Shown here piece by piece: positions 1 to 8,460 of a stretch of DNA of 30,623 nucleotides. The translations under genes were made by a program, and so were the position numbers. Under the pieces are notes generated by a model. That model was given only the letters and a program-made list of their open reading frames with translations, was not told where the DNA came from and searched no databases. Numbering within the stretch: position 1 is the first letter of the stretch; the number at the start of each line of letters is the position of its first letter. The DNA comes from SIG672 sp045657105 (GTDB lineage Bacteria > Bacillota > Clostridia > Oscillospirales > CAG-272): NCBI GenBank assembly GCA_045657105.1, contig JAZOSN010000025.1, positions 1 to 30,623 on the forward strand, written 5' to 3'.

Positions 1-279
1 GGGTCTGACTTCCATAGGAACCTGGTAAGTCGAACCTCCAAGACGGCGAGCCTTAACCTCGAGAACCGGCATTACGTTTTCGAGAGCTTCGGTGAAGACC
101 TCAAGTCCGCTCTTACCCGTCTTTTCTTCAACGAGCTTGAATGCGTCGTAAACGATCTTCTGAGCCACGCCTCTCTTACCGTCATACATGATGTTATTGA
201 TAAGCTTGGTTACGAGCTTAGAATTGTACATCGGATCCGGTAATACGTCTCTTTTGGAAATTTGTCCTCTTCTCGGCAC
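1..279 (-). CDS. rpsG: 30S ribosomal protein S7, C-terminally cut by the window edge
   Basis: Ribosomal protein S7 binds the 3' major domain of 16S rRNA and nucleates assembly of the 30S head. The 93 visible codons begin MPRRGQISKRDVLPDP and run through the conserved KLINNIMYDGKRGVAQKIVYDAF stretch (residues about 25-47) to the region around VKARRLGGSTYQVP, all diagnostic of bacterial S7. The usual length is about 156 residues, so roughly 60 are outside the window. I chose the GTG at 277-279 because an AAGGAGG ribosome binding site (288-294) lies at proper spacing. An in-frame ATG at 295-297 sits upstream of that site and would place it inside the gene. rpsL lies upstream in the same direction, and fusA and tuf would be expected beyond the window edge, the classical str operon order. 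Identification is very secure. Confidence 0.97.
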   Translation of the reverse strand, partial: MPRRGQISKRDVLPDPMYNSKLVTKLINNIMYDGKRGVAQKIVYDAFKLVEEKTGKSGLEVFTEALENVMPVLEVKARRLGGSTYQVPMEVRP

Positions 280-458
280 TGTACTTCCCTCCTTCATAAT
301 AATGATATCATTGGTACTCGAAAGATTTCTTCCGTAAATGCAAAGTCGATAATGTGATATAACAGTAAACGTTATTTAAAATCAACACTGTCGGTACTCT
401 GCTTTAAACGATAAAAAATTTAATACCTTTTTTTTCGGATCTCTCCGAAGCTTTGAGC

Positions 459-875
459 TTACTTTTTCTTAGCTCTCTTTGCGCCGTACTTAGAACGGCT
501 CTGCATACGTTTGTCAACGCCCTGTGTATCAAGCGTACCGCGAATAATGTGGTAACGTACACCGGGAAGGTCACGAACTCTTCCTCCGCGAATAAGCACT
601 ACCGAGTGCTCCTGAAGGTTATGTCCGATTCCGGGGATGTAGGTCGTAGCTTCAAGTCCGTTTGTAAGTCTTACTCTGGCGATCTTACGAAGAGCCGAGT
701 TAGGCTTCTTGGGGCTCGTGGTCGAAACCTTAGTGCAGACGCCTCTCTTCTGAGGGGAGCTCTGGTTGGTAGGCTCGTTCTTCAGAGTGTTGAAGCCCTT
801 CTGCAAAGCTGCAGCCTTGGACAGATATACCTTATCGTGTCTGCCTTGTCTGACAAGCTGGTTAAATGTTGGCAT
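459..875 (-). CDS. rpsL: 30S ribosomal protein S12
   Basis: S12 sits at the decoding centre of the 30S subunit and controls translational accuracy. The 138-residue product starts MPTFNQLVRQGR and has the signature PKKPNSALRK (residues 55-64) and the GHNLQEHS and LPGVRYH motifs. The lysine that is the main streptomycin-resistance site is wild type (in PKKPN). The second classical site, normally Lys in GGRVKDLPG, is Arg here (R101, codon CGT). A strong AAGGAGGTG site precedes the ATG. The gene is followed by rpsG after a roughly 180-base spacer containing a small hairpin (434-449). It is not preceded by rpoBC, and has its own promoter near position 985. Confidence 0.98.
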   Translation of the reverse strand: MPTFNQLVRQGRHDKVYLSKAAALQKGFNTLKNEPTNQSSPQKRGVCTKVSTTSPKKPNSALRKIARVRLTNGLEATTYIPGIGHNLQEHSVVLIRGGRVRDLPGVRYHIIRGTLDTQGVDKRMQSRSKYGAKRAKKK

Positions 876-970
876 GTGGCACCTCCTTACTGTTGATTTT
901 AAGTTTAAAATTATATCTCTGACAGTGCAAATCTATGGGCTGACATAACTTTACACCATAAGACTATATG

Positions 971-999
971 ATTATAGCATTTTATTTCCAAATTGTCAA
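971..999 (-). promoter_or_regulatory. Consensus sigma-A promoter for rpsL-rpsG
   Basis: On the minus strand a TTGACA -35 box (994-999) and a TATAAT -10 box (971-976) are separated by exactly 17 bases. This implies a leader of about 90 nucleotides before the rpsL start. Both boxes are perfect consensus, as expected for a heavily expressed ribosomal protein operon. Confidence 0.85.
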
Positions 1000-1116
1000 G
1001 AGTTGATTTGCCGCTACAATATTTTCTACAATTTGCACAACTTTTAGGCATTTCCAAATATTAACTTGCACATTTTTTTTACTTTTTATACAAAAGTTAC
1101 CTTTTATATATAAAAT

Positions 1117-1140
1117 CGGGAGTTTCCGAAGAAACTCCCG
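1117..1140 (-). terminator. Intrinsic terminator of the solute-binding lipoprotein gene
   Basis: A perfect 10-bp stem (1117-1126 with 1131-1140) closes a four-base loop that reads TTCG on the minus strand, a stable C(UUCG)G tetraloop. It is followed on that strand by a T/A-rich tract and lies about 30 bases after the stop codon of the lipoprotein gene. It insulates the rpsL promoter from upstream transcription. Confidence 0.8.
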
Positions 1141-1168
1141 AAGATTATACTGCGGTATTTTTTGGCTT

Positions 1169-2875
1169 TTACTCCGCCTCGTCGGTACCGTCATCAACAA
1201 CGATATTATTCATCGCGTTATACCAGTTAAGATACTGATTATAGTACGAGTTCGTATCCTCCGATTTGGACGAGATAGCTGCCGAGAAATACGGATCGTT
1301 ATTCAGCCATACGCCGAGCGAGCGGTAGAACGCATCAAACGTGATAGACTGTCCGGACGACTCGTCAATGGTAGTTGCATACTGTCCGATCTTGATCCAA
1401 AGCTCATCGTAAAGCATTTCGAGGTGCTCATCCATATCGCCGACCGATATGCCGTTTACAGGATCAAGCTTATAATCGAGTTCAAATCCGACGTAGGGAC
1501 TGATGAGAAGATCGTCAACTGCCTTCTTGGCGAGTGCCCAATTATTTGCCGAAAGAGCAAGCTCGTCTTCGGTCATATCTGTACTCTGCTTAGCAAGGAA
1601 AGCATTACCGACACTGTATCTGTCGATATTGTATCCGGAATCCTCAACTCTCGTAACGACCGATCTCGTAATGTCGAGCGTATAGTGCACATCCTCTACT
1701 CCATAAAGAAGAGTGTTGACAAATTCGGAATTCGTATAGAAGAGCGAAAGGACCTTGAATGCGCGGTCAGGAGCGGACGAGAAGTAGGAAACACCGTACA
1801 TCGAGCTATAAAGCGAATCGGTATCTGCAAGAGGCTTGGAAACGGGTACTGCATAATACTCGTCGCTATACTGTTCAAGCATTGCGGGGGTTCCCGAAAC
1901 GTAGCAGGCACCAAAGCTTTCGGTGAAGTCAACGACAGTAGTCTGCTTCGGCATCTGAGCACCCTCTTTACCGAGAGCACAGATCACCGAGATCTGAGAT
2001 TTTACCTCACTAAGATCAAGAATACTCTTAGGATCGAATTTATCGGTAAGAACCGTGTTCTGATCGATATCCGAGATATACTGTCCCAAAACGGTATTAA
2101 GTCCGGAAAATCCGGTAACACCGAGATCGGTTACGTTATAAAGCGGAGTTACTCCCTCTTCTTTATTTGCAAGTGATATAAGATAATCCTTGATTGAATC
2201 GAGTCCGCTTATCTTATCGACTGCGGTCGTTCCGTACTCGTTGTAAAGCTCCTTGTTTATAAGGAGATACTCATAATTCGAGTAAACCGAGTTGCCGGGA
2301 ATAGCGTACGTTCCCTTATTATAAACTCCGAGCTGACGGATCTTTTCGGGCACGTACTTGGTAATGAGCGTTCCCTCTCCGTCGATAGAAGCCATGCAGT
2401 CGGAGCCTTGGAGCGGATAGAGCCACATATTATCGGCAAATTCACGAAGCATCGTCGAATCCTGAACGAGGAGAATATCTACCTGATTTTCGTATGTATC
2501 GGGATATTTGATTTCCTGTCTTCCGAACTCGTTTTCAATATACGTGCTACCGCTATCGATCGAAGAGCCGAGCTCGTTATTATCGAAGTCTTCCTGAAGC
2601 TTTTCGAACTTTTTATACATTATACTGCGATATTCGTCGGGCGTATAGAATTCAAGCTCGACGGCTATATTATACAGCTGGCTCGTAATATCGGTAAGAC
2701 CTTCCTCAACTGCCTGTATAGCCTCATCGGTGGGTATATCGTCCGAAACCATGGCTATTACGACAGTCATTGCGTTTACCGAGCTGGGCGGAGCAACGTA
2801 CTCATCGTTACAGCTAACGAGAGAAGCAGCCAGCATGATCACACAAAGAACCGTAGCAACGAATCTTTTTTTCAT
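1169..2875 (-). CDS. Extracellular solute-binding lipoprotein (ABC sugar-type, family 1-like)
   Basis: A 568-residue secreted lipoprotein. Residues 1-21 form a signal peptide with Lys-Lys-Arg followed by a hydrophobic core, ending in the lipobox LVSC with the lipidated Cys at 22. The remainder is a large mixed alpha/beta protein of the size and composition of carbohydrate ABC transporter binding proteins (for example the segment VDILLVQDSTMLREFADNMWLYPL, followed by YAIPGNSVYSNYEYLLINKELY, which resembles the hinge region of family 1 binding proteins). The ligand cannot be inferred. No permease or ATPase gene is adjacent, so it is an orphan. It has its own promoter and terminator, and AAGGAGG (2887-2893) supports the ATG. 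The lipoprotein assignment is firm; the solute-binding assignment rests on overall resemblance. Confidence 0.75.
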   Translation of the reverse strand: MKKRFVATVLCVIMLAASLVSCNDEYVAPPSSVNAMTVVIAMVSDDIPTDEAIQAVEEGLTDITSQLYNIAVELEFYTPDEYRSIMYKKFEKLQEDFDNNELGSSIDSGSTYIENEFGRQEIKYPDTYENQVDILLVQDSTMLREFADNMWLYPLQGSDCMASIDGEGTLITKYVPEKIRQLGVYNKGTYAIPGNSVYSNYEYLLINKELYNEYGTTAVDKISGLDSIKDYLISLANKEEGVTPLYNVTDLGVTGFSGLNTVLGQYISDIDQNTVLTDKFDPKSILDLSEVKSQISVICALGKEGAQMPKQTTVVDFTESFGACYVSGTPAMLEQYSDEYYAVPVSKPLADTDSLYSSMYGVSYFSSAPDRAFKVLSLFYTNSEFVNTLLYGVEDVHYTLDITRSVVTRVEDSGYNIDRYSVGNAFLAKQSTDMTEDELALSANNWALAKKAVDDLLISPYVGFELDYKLDPVNGISVGDMDEHLEMLYDELWIKIGQYATTIDESSGQSITFDAFYRSLGVWLNNDPYFSAAISSKSEDTNSYYNQYLNWYNAMNNIVVDDGTDEAE

Positions 2876-2932
2876 TACTTTATTTCCTCCTTGGATAAAA
2901 CCGCGTCCGCGGTACAGATATTTAACATTACT

Positions 2933-2961
2933 ATTTTACACTATCAAAGCGATTCTGTCAA
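2933..2961 (-). promoter_or_regulatory. Sigma-A promoter of the lipoprotein gene
   Basis: Minus-strand TTGACA (2956-2961) and TAAAAT (2933-2938) are separated by 17 bases. A short GC palindrome (ACCGCG/CGCGGT, 2900-2913) follows in the leader, just upstream of the ribosome binding site. The rest of the gap up to the rpoD stop at 3143 shows no gene or clear terminator. Confidence 0.75.
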
Positions 2962-3142
2962 GATGCTTTTAAACGCCTTCGCGATCACATTTTTTCGCGT
3001 TTGCATAGTGATTTGAGGGTGTTCACACTTTGTCCATTCAAATTGAACAACAAAGCAGTCGCTCATTTTGGCAAAATCACCATTTGGTTTGGTAAATTAC
3101 ACCAATCACAAGCGTACAAAATTGTTCGTTATGACGATTTTA

Positions 3143-4252
3143 TTACGGATCGAGATAATCTTTAAGGCGCTTGGAGCGGCTGGGGTGGCGGAGCTTACGA
3201 AGAGCCTTTGCTTCGATCTGACGGATACGCTCTCTGGTGATATTGAACTCCTTGCCCACCTCTTCAAGAGTTCTCATTCTTCCGTCGGTAAGTCCGAAGC
3301 GGAGCATAAGAACGTGCTCCTCACGGGGAGTAAGGGTATGAAGCACTTCAAGGAGCTGCTCTCTGAGCATCGTCTGAGATACCGCGTCAGAGGGTGCGGG
3401 CGAATCGTCGTCCTGAATGAAGTCGCCGAGATGGCTATCCTCTTCCTCACCTATCGGCATTTCGAGCGAAACGGGATCAAGCGCGATCTTGGAGATCTCG
3501 CGAACCTTTTCAGGAGATATTTCCATCTTCTTTGCAATCTCGTCAACCGACGGCTCGTGTCCGAGCTCTTGAAGGAGCTGACGCGAAACTCTCGACACCT
3601 TATGGATGGTTTCTACCATATGAACGGGAATTCTTATCGTTCTTGCCTGATCGGCGATAGCTCTCGTTATTGCCTGTCTTATCCACCACGTAGCGTAGGT
3701 CGAGAACTTATATCCCTTACGGTAGTCGAACTTTTCAACCGCTTTGAGAAGTCCGAGGTTACCCTCCTGAATAAGATCGAGGAAAGAGAGTCCTCTTCCG
3801 GAGTGTCTTTTCGCGATACTTACGACAAGACGAAGGTTTGCTTCGACCAGATCGTTCTTAGCCCTTTCGTCACCCTCGAACATCTTCTGAGCAAGCTCGG
3901 CTTCCTTCTCCGCGCTGAGCAGAGAAACCTTACCTATCTCTTTGAGATACATTCTTACGGGGTCATCGATCGCCAGTCCCTCCTGAGCGAGCATTTTTTC
4001 CATATCCTCGGCAGATTCATACTGCTCGATCTCGCTTTCGATCTCACTTGCATCTCCGTGCTTGATGTAGCCGTCGATCTCGTCCTCTGCCATCTCGTCA
4101 TTTCCGTCGAGCACCTGCTCGATATGCTCGAGATTGAGGTCGTCATCATCGAGCGACGACATAAGCTCGCTTTCCGAATAGCATGCCTGCGTATCGTTTT
4201 TACCGATTATGTCGTGTACGTCGATGATCTTGTCTTCGTCATGAATATTCAT
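3143..4252 (-). CDS. rpoD: Primary RNA polymerase sigma factor RpoD/SigA
   Basis: The housekeeping sigma-70 factor, which directs RNA polymerase to -10/-35 promoters. The 369 residues comprise an acidic, low-complexity N-terminus (1-95, a weak or degenerate region 1.1), region 1.2 (DDPVRMYLKEIG, about 96-108), region 2 (about 135-205) including FSTYATWWIRQAI for -10 recognition and melting, region 3 (about 210-290), and region 4 with the helix-turn-helix TLEEVGKEFNITRERIRQIE (about 328-347) for -35 recognition. It ends RLKDYLDP, as SigA proteins do. The length fits short Firmicutes SigA. AAAGGA precedes the ATG. It follows dnaG by about 100 bases, the conserved macromolecular-synthesis operon order. 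Many sites elsewhere in the window fit its TTGACA/TATAAT specificity. Confidence 0.97.
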   Translation of the reverse strand: MNIHDEDKIIDVHDIIGKNDTQACYSESELMSSLDDDDLNLEHIEQVLDGNDEMAEDEIDGYIKHGDASEIESEIEQYESAEDMEKMLAQEGLAIDDPVRMYLKEIGKVSLLSAEKEAELAQKMFEGDERAKNDLVEANLRLVVSIAKRHSGRGLSFLDLIQEGNLGLLKAVEKFDYRKGYKFSTYATWWIRQAITRAIADQARTIRIPVHMVETIHKVSRVSRQLLQELGHEPSVDEIAKKMEISPEKVREISKIALDPVSLEMPIGEEEDSHLGDFIQDDDSPAPSDAVSQTMLREQLLEVLHTLTPREEHVLMLRFGLTDGRMRTLEEVGKEFNITRERIRQIEAKALRKLRHPSRSKRLKDYLDP

Positions 4253-4352
4253 TTATACGTTTCCTTTCTTTGAAAATATGCCTTTGCACATTCTGACCTT
4301 TCTTTAATATTCCTTATATAATTTCGCCGCCGTCGGCGTTATTAACCAAGAC

Positions 4353-6131
4353 TTAATTTTTCGGATCCTGCGGTGTCTGCGCCTTTTTGCGCTTCATATT
4401 TATAATGTCCTCGATGCCCAGCTCACTGCGTCCCTTTGCCTCCTTCAAGGTTTTAAGACATTCGAGAGCCACGCTTACCGTATTGTTTGTAAGAGAGCGT
4501 CTTGCAACTTTCATCTTGGTAGCTCTTGCAAGCTCGTCCACTTCAAGGTACTCACCGAGTGCTCCTTCGAGCGATGCCGCATCAAAGCTCTCGATTGACA
4601 AGACCTCGTTTATTGCCGAGAATATCTTTGTGCCCAGCCGAGTGAACATATCGTCAGGCGTTATAGGACTGCCATTTTTTTCAAGCTCTCGGAGATATTC
4701 GGGGTGAAGCAGTATTATACCGATAATCGCTTCCTCCGCCGCCGCCGCTCTCGGATTTTTAACGAAGTCGGGGTTGACTCTGTCACCGTAGCCCTCGCTT
4801 GCGGTCATTATCTTCTTGGACTCTTCCCTTGCATTTATTCTGCGGCGCATAGAGATAAGCCTTTCAATATCTCTTTTCATAGCGTCGGGCGTGATACCGA
4901 GCTTTGGAGCAACGTCGTAGATATAAATATCTCTCTGAGCCGCCGACTGAGTCTGCGCTATCAGCTTTTCACAGTCGTCAAGCGCCTTGATCTTTTCGCC
5001 TGTTATCGAAAAATCGTACTTTTGCAGTATCTTTGCAAATTTATAATCAAACTCGGTCTGCGAGCCCTCAATAAGCTTACGGAAGCTCTCCGAACCGTAT
5101 TTCTTTATGTATTCGTCCGGATCCTTTGCGCCGTTCATACGGAGTATTTTCGTTTCAACGCCGACTTCTCCGAGAAGTCTGAACGCCTTATCCGCCGCGT
5201 TTTGTCCGGCATCGTCGCTATCGTAAGAGATCACGACCTTTTTCGTATATCTTTTGAGCATTCTCGCGTGCTCGGGAGTGATAGCCGTGCCGAGCGTTGC
5301 AACGGCGTTTGTAAATCCCGCACAGTGAAGCGCGATAACGTCCATATATCCCTCACAAAGGATTATCTGCTCAGAGCAGTAATTCTTAGCGAAATTCATC
5401 GCAAAAAGGTTTCTGCTCTTTTTGAATGCGGGAGTATCCGACGAGTTCAGATATTTAGGCTTGGAGTCGTCCATAACACGTCCGCCAAACGCGATAACGT
5501 CACCCGACGTACTGAGTATCGGGAAAATGACTCTGTTTCTGAAATAATCGTACGGTCTGCCTGTTTTCTGACTCACTCCGCAAAGAAATGCGGACGCCAT
5601 TTCGTGATCCTTGAAGCCCTTTGATCTGAGCAGATCGGTAAGTGCTCCGAAGCTGTTTGGAGCAAATCCCAGTCCGAAGTGTCTTATATGCGAGTTTGAA
5701 AGACCTCTTTTCTTTGTCAGATATTCATATCCTTCTCTGCCCTCGGGGGACATAAGCTTTTCGTGGAAGAAGCGAGCCGCAAGCTTATTCATTTCGAGCG
5801 TGCGCTCTCTGCGCTCGGCTTCTTTTCTGTCGAGCGAGCTCTCGTTTATGGTAATTCCAACGCGTCTTGCGAGGAATTCAAGTGCCGAGCGGTAATCGAG
5901 ATTTTCCGCCTTTCTGACGAAGGTAATAACGTCGCCTCCCGCGCCGCAACCGAAGCAGTAGAAGCTTCCTTCTCCCGAAAAAACGGTAAACGACGGAGAT
6001 TTTTCACTGTGAAAGGGACAAAGACCGACGAGATTCGAGCCTGCGCGCTTCAAGGTAACGTACTGTGATATAACGTCCTCGATATTATTTCTGAACTTTA
6101 TCTCTTCAATAGTAGCCTGCTCTATCGCCAT
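4353..6131 (-). CDS. dnaG: DNA primase
   Basis: DnaG synthesises RNA primers for the replisome together with DnaB helicase. In 592 residues, the N-terminal CHC2 zinc-binding domain has C38, H41, C59 and C62 (in GLCPFHSEKSPSF and FYCFGCGAGGD). The catalytic core includes the RNA-polymerase basic motif region around YFRNRVIFPI (residues 196-205). A Toprim domain (about 255-335) carries the metal-binding E260 in CEGYMD and the Asp cluster DSDDAG (304-309). A C-terminal helicase-interaction region makes up the last 150 residues. All key residues are present. The gene lies 35 bases after a nucleoside hydrolase gene and upstream of rpoD, all on the minus strand, so the three are probably cotranscribed. 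Confidence 0.97.
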   Translation of the reverse strand: MAIEQATIEEIKFRNNIEDVISQYVTLKRAGSNLVGLCPFHSEKSPSFTVFSGEGSFYCFGCGAGGDVITFVRKAENLDYRSALEFLARRVGITINESSLDRKEAERRERTLEMNKLAARFFHEKLMSPEGREGYEYLTKKRGLSNSHIRHFGLGFAPNSFGALTDLLRSKGFKDHEMASAFLCGVSQKTGRPYDYFRNRVIFPILSTSGDVIAFGGRVMDDSKPKYLNSSDTPAFKKSRNLFAMNFAKNYCSEQIILCEGYMDVIALHCAGFTNAVATLGTAITPEHARMLKRYTKKVVISYDSDDAGQNAADKAFRLLGEVGVETKILRMNGAKDPDEYIKKYGSESFRKLIEGSQTEFDYKFAKILQKYDFSITGEKIKALDDCEKLIAQTQSAAQRDIYIYDVAPKLGITPDAMKRDIERLISMRRRINAREESKKIMTASEGYGDRVNPDFVKNPRAAAAEEAIIGIILLHPEYLRELEKNGSPITPDDMFTRLGTKIFSAINEVLSIESFDAASLEGALGEYLEVDELARATKMKVARRSLTNNTVSVALECLKTLKEAKGRSELGIEDIINMKRKKAQTPQDPKN

Positions 6132-6166
6132 ATCTTTCTCCTTTCGTCTGTATTTTAAAATCTATT

Positions 6167-7099
6167 TCAAATTCCGAGCATCGGATAAACGGCAGAGTCG
6201 ATATATTCTGCGACTCTCGCCTGAGCCTCTGTAAAGCTCTCGTTTTCAAGCTGATTTATTCCTATAATGCGGCAGTTGCCCTTTTCGTCGGGGGTGAAAT
6301 CGGTTCTTGCGACCTCGTCCACCTTAACTGTTCCCGCTTCACTGAGCGTGAAAAGATCTCTGCTTCCCTCTATCGCCCAGAGCAGCGTCGCAGGATCCCA
6401 GGACGAGCGTCCCTCAGAGCCGTAAAAATTAAGAAACGACAGGGTGAGCGGAGTGGAATCTCCAAGCTCCTTGACCGCACGTTTACCTGTTATCATCGTA
6501 TGCGCCGCTTCCCAAGGAAGCATATATATATCGTTTTCACAGAGCTCGAAAAATCTCTGCGAGCTTTCGGTGCAGACCTTTACGTTCCATTCGGGGCGGT
6601 TCTTTCCGTCCTCTTCGGGAACAAATCCGCCCGCCATAAGCACGACCTTACTGCACTTTTGTTTTACGAGCTCGACACCGGAAAGCGGGCTTATATCGTC
6701 CGGCTTACTTTCAAGCAGATCTGCCATATTGTTAAGAGGTCCGATAGCGCAGAGCGTGACGTCACCGTCCGACTCAGCGAGCGTTTTTCTCAGAAGAGTG
6801 AGAGCATCGCCTACGGGTGCAAGGTCGCTTTCCATGCCGAATTTTTCGTATATCTTATCGGCGTAGCGATCGCCTCTTTGATTTTCCTTTGACATCTGTC
6901 CCATAACGGGGACCTCGGCTCCGTACGAGCGGTAAAGTCCGCGTACTGCTGCCGCCGCGTGATCCGACGGGTGGGAAATCGTTATTGCAATGGGATCGAC
7001 AAGTCCTTTTCTCTCTGCGGCAATCATATAAGATATTGCCATCATATCGTCGCAGTCACTGCCAACGTCGGTATCAAGTATGAGTTTTATCGCTTTCAT
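6167..7099 (-). CDS. Nucleoside hydrolase, inosine-uridine preferring family
   Basis: This family cleaves the N-glycosidic bond of ribonucleosides for base salvage and is cytosolic. The 310-residue protein starts with the family hallmark, an Asp cluster binding Ca2+, as DTDVGSDCDDMMA (residues 9-21). It has the GPLNNMADL segment and the VVLMAGGF strand typical of IU-nucleoside hydrolases. The EWN motif (in RPEWNVKVCTESS) matches the usual E-F-N near the active site. Substrate preference cannot be read from sequence. GGGAGGAAA precedes the ATG. It is the first gene of the run leading into dnaG and rpoD, an unusual partner for that operon. The intergenic region upstream is divergent with the ABC cluster. 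Confidence 0.85.
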   Translation of the reverse strand: MKAIKLILDTDVGSDCDDMMAISYMIAAERKGLVDPIAITISHPSDHAAAAVRGLYRSYGAEVPVMGQMSKENQRGDRYADKIYEKFGMESDLAPVGDALTLLRKTLAESDGDVTLCAIGPLNNMADLLESKPDDISPLSGVELVKQKCSKVVLMAGGFVPEEDGKNRPEWNVKVCTESSQRFFELCENDIYMLPWEAAHTMITGKRAVKELGDSTPLTLSFLNFYGSEGRSSWDPATLLWAIEGSRDLFTLSEAGTVKVDEVARTDFTPDEKGNCRIIGINQLENESFTEAQARVAEYIDSAVYPMLGI

Positions 7100-7279
7100 A
7101 GTCTTTCCTCCCGCAAAATTTAGGCAAACCGATATTTACACTATATAATATACGCCAAAAAATCGAAAAACCCTTTTTTTCATTATAACGACTTATTTCG
7201 GCAAATAAAGGTGATTTAGTAAATATTTACAGTTAGTTCACAAAAATCCTTTATGCGCCTCACTTCCAAACACATATTA

Positions 7280-7309
7280 TTCACAATTTTGTTTTAAAAT
7301 CTTTATATA
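7280..7309 (+). promoter_or_regulatory. Probable promoter of the ABC export cluster
   Basis: TTCACA (7280-7285) and TATATA (7304-7309), spaced by 18 bases, lie about 35 bases before the TTG start. This is a moderate match in a very A/T-rich divergent region, so the assignment is tentative. The reverse strand of the same region (near 7150) has a TATATT box that could serve the nucleoside hydrolase gene. Confidence 0.45.
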
Positions 7310-7343
7310 TAGGCAAACACCTACGAAAGGAGCCTTTAAAGCT

Positions 7344-8435
7344 TTGATACAAATAAAAAATCTTACCAAGCGCTACGGAGATCTCGTTGCGGTAAATAAC
7401 GTTTCCCTTAGCGTCGAGGACGGTCATATATACGGTCTGCTCGGTGCAAACGGAGCAGGAAAATCGACTACTATGAATATGATCACCGGTTGTCTTGCTC
7501 CCACGTCGGGAAGCATCAGAATAGGCGGATTTGATATTGCGACCGAACCCGAGAAAGCGAAGGCTCTTATTGGCTATCTGCCCGAGATACCTCCGCTTTA
7601 CGTCGATATGACTCCGCGTGAATATCTTTCATTTATCGCGAAAGCAAGACGCGTAAAGAAAAACGCCGCCTCTCACGTCGAGGATATAATGGAGAAAACC
7701 CGTATATCAGGCGTTGCCGACCGTCTTATAAAAAATCTTTCCAAGGGATACCGCCAGAGAGTCGGAATAGCTCAGGCTATGGTTGGAGATCCCGAAATAA
7801 TCATTCTCGACGAGCCGACGGTCGGACTTGATCCCCGTCAGATAATCGAGATACGCGAGCTTATATCCGAGCTCGGCAAGGATCACACTCTGATAATTTC
7901 AAGCCATATTCTCAGTGAGATCGCCGAGGTATGCGACAGGATCATAATAATCGCATCGGGCGAGATCGTCGCCTGCGACAGTCTTGAAAATCTGCACCGA
8001 AGCTTCGTCGGACCTGACAAGCTTAACGTAGCTGTAAGGGCGTCCGCAAAGCAGGCGGTCGATATTTTAAAAAAGGTCGGAGGGCTCGGCAAAATATCTC
8101 TTGAAGAACTCGAAAACGGAATTTGCGAAATATCCATCGAGTGCCCGAAGGACCGAGATATTCGCGAGGAGATATTCTTCGCATTCGCCGGCGCAAAAAC
8201 GGCAATAGTTTCAATGAACTACTGCAAGGAAACGCTTGAAGACCTCTTCCTTAAAGCAACCGAAAACGACGTCGCACTTTACCCCGAGGACGAAGACGAC
8301 GAAAAAGAAAGCGACGAAAAGTTGCCTTCCTTCAAAGCTTTCCTTATGAACGCCGCAGGAATCGCACGGGACGACTCTGACGACGACAGCGACTCTGACG
8401 ACGACGGCTACAAGCCGCTTTTCGGCCGCAAATAA
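7344..8435 (+). CDS. ABC transporter ATP-binding protein with acidic C-terminal tail (GldA-like)
   Basis: Cytoplasmic ATPase of an ABC-2 type exporter. Residues 1-230 form the nucleotide-binding domain: Walker A GANGAGKST (34-42), signature LSKGYRQ (132-138), Walker B IIILDEP with E157, and switch His188 in SSHILSE. After about residue 310 there is a low-complexity tail very rich in Asp, Glu and Ser, ending GYKPLFGRK. Start is a TTG at 7344, supported by an AAAGGAG site at 7327-7332. The permease, auxiliary and DUF4340 genes follow on the same strand with minimal spacing, the arrangement seen in Gld/Nos-type ABC-2 systems. Cargo is unknown. Gliding itself is not implied, since such clusters are widespread in Clostridia. 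Confidence 0.93.
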   Translation: MIQIKNLTKRYGDLVAVNNVSLSVEDGHIYGLLGANGAGKSTTMNMITGCLAPTSGSIRIGGFDIATEPEKAKALIGYLPEIPPLYVDMTPREYLSFIAKARRVKKNAASHVEDIMEKTRISGVADRLIKNLSKGYRQRVGIAQAMVGDPEIIILDEPTVGLDPRQIIEIRELISELGKDHTLIISSHILSEIAEVCDRIIIIASGEIVACDSLENLHRSFVGPDKLNVAVRASAKQAVDILKKVGGLGKISLEELENGICEISIECPKDRDIREEIFFAFAGAKTAIVSMNYCKETLEDLFLKATENDVALYPEDEDDEKESDEKLPSFKAFLMNAAGIARDDSDDDSDSDDDGYKPLFGRK

Positions 8436-8460
8436 CACAAAAAAGAAAGGACTTTCAGAT

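Noticed and set aside
3068..4273. Plus-strand open frame of 401 codons
   Set aside because: Antisense to rpoD; no ribosome binding site and no domain pattern.
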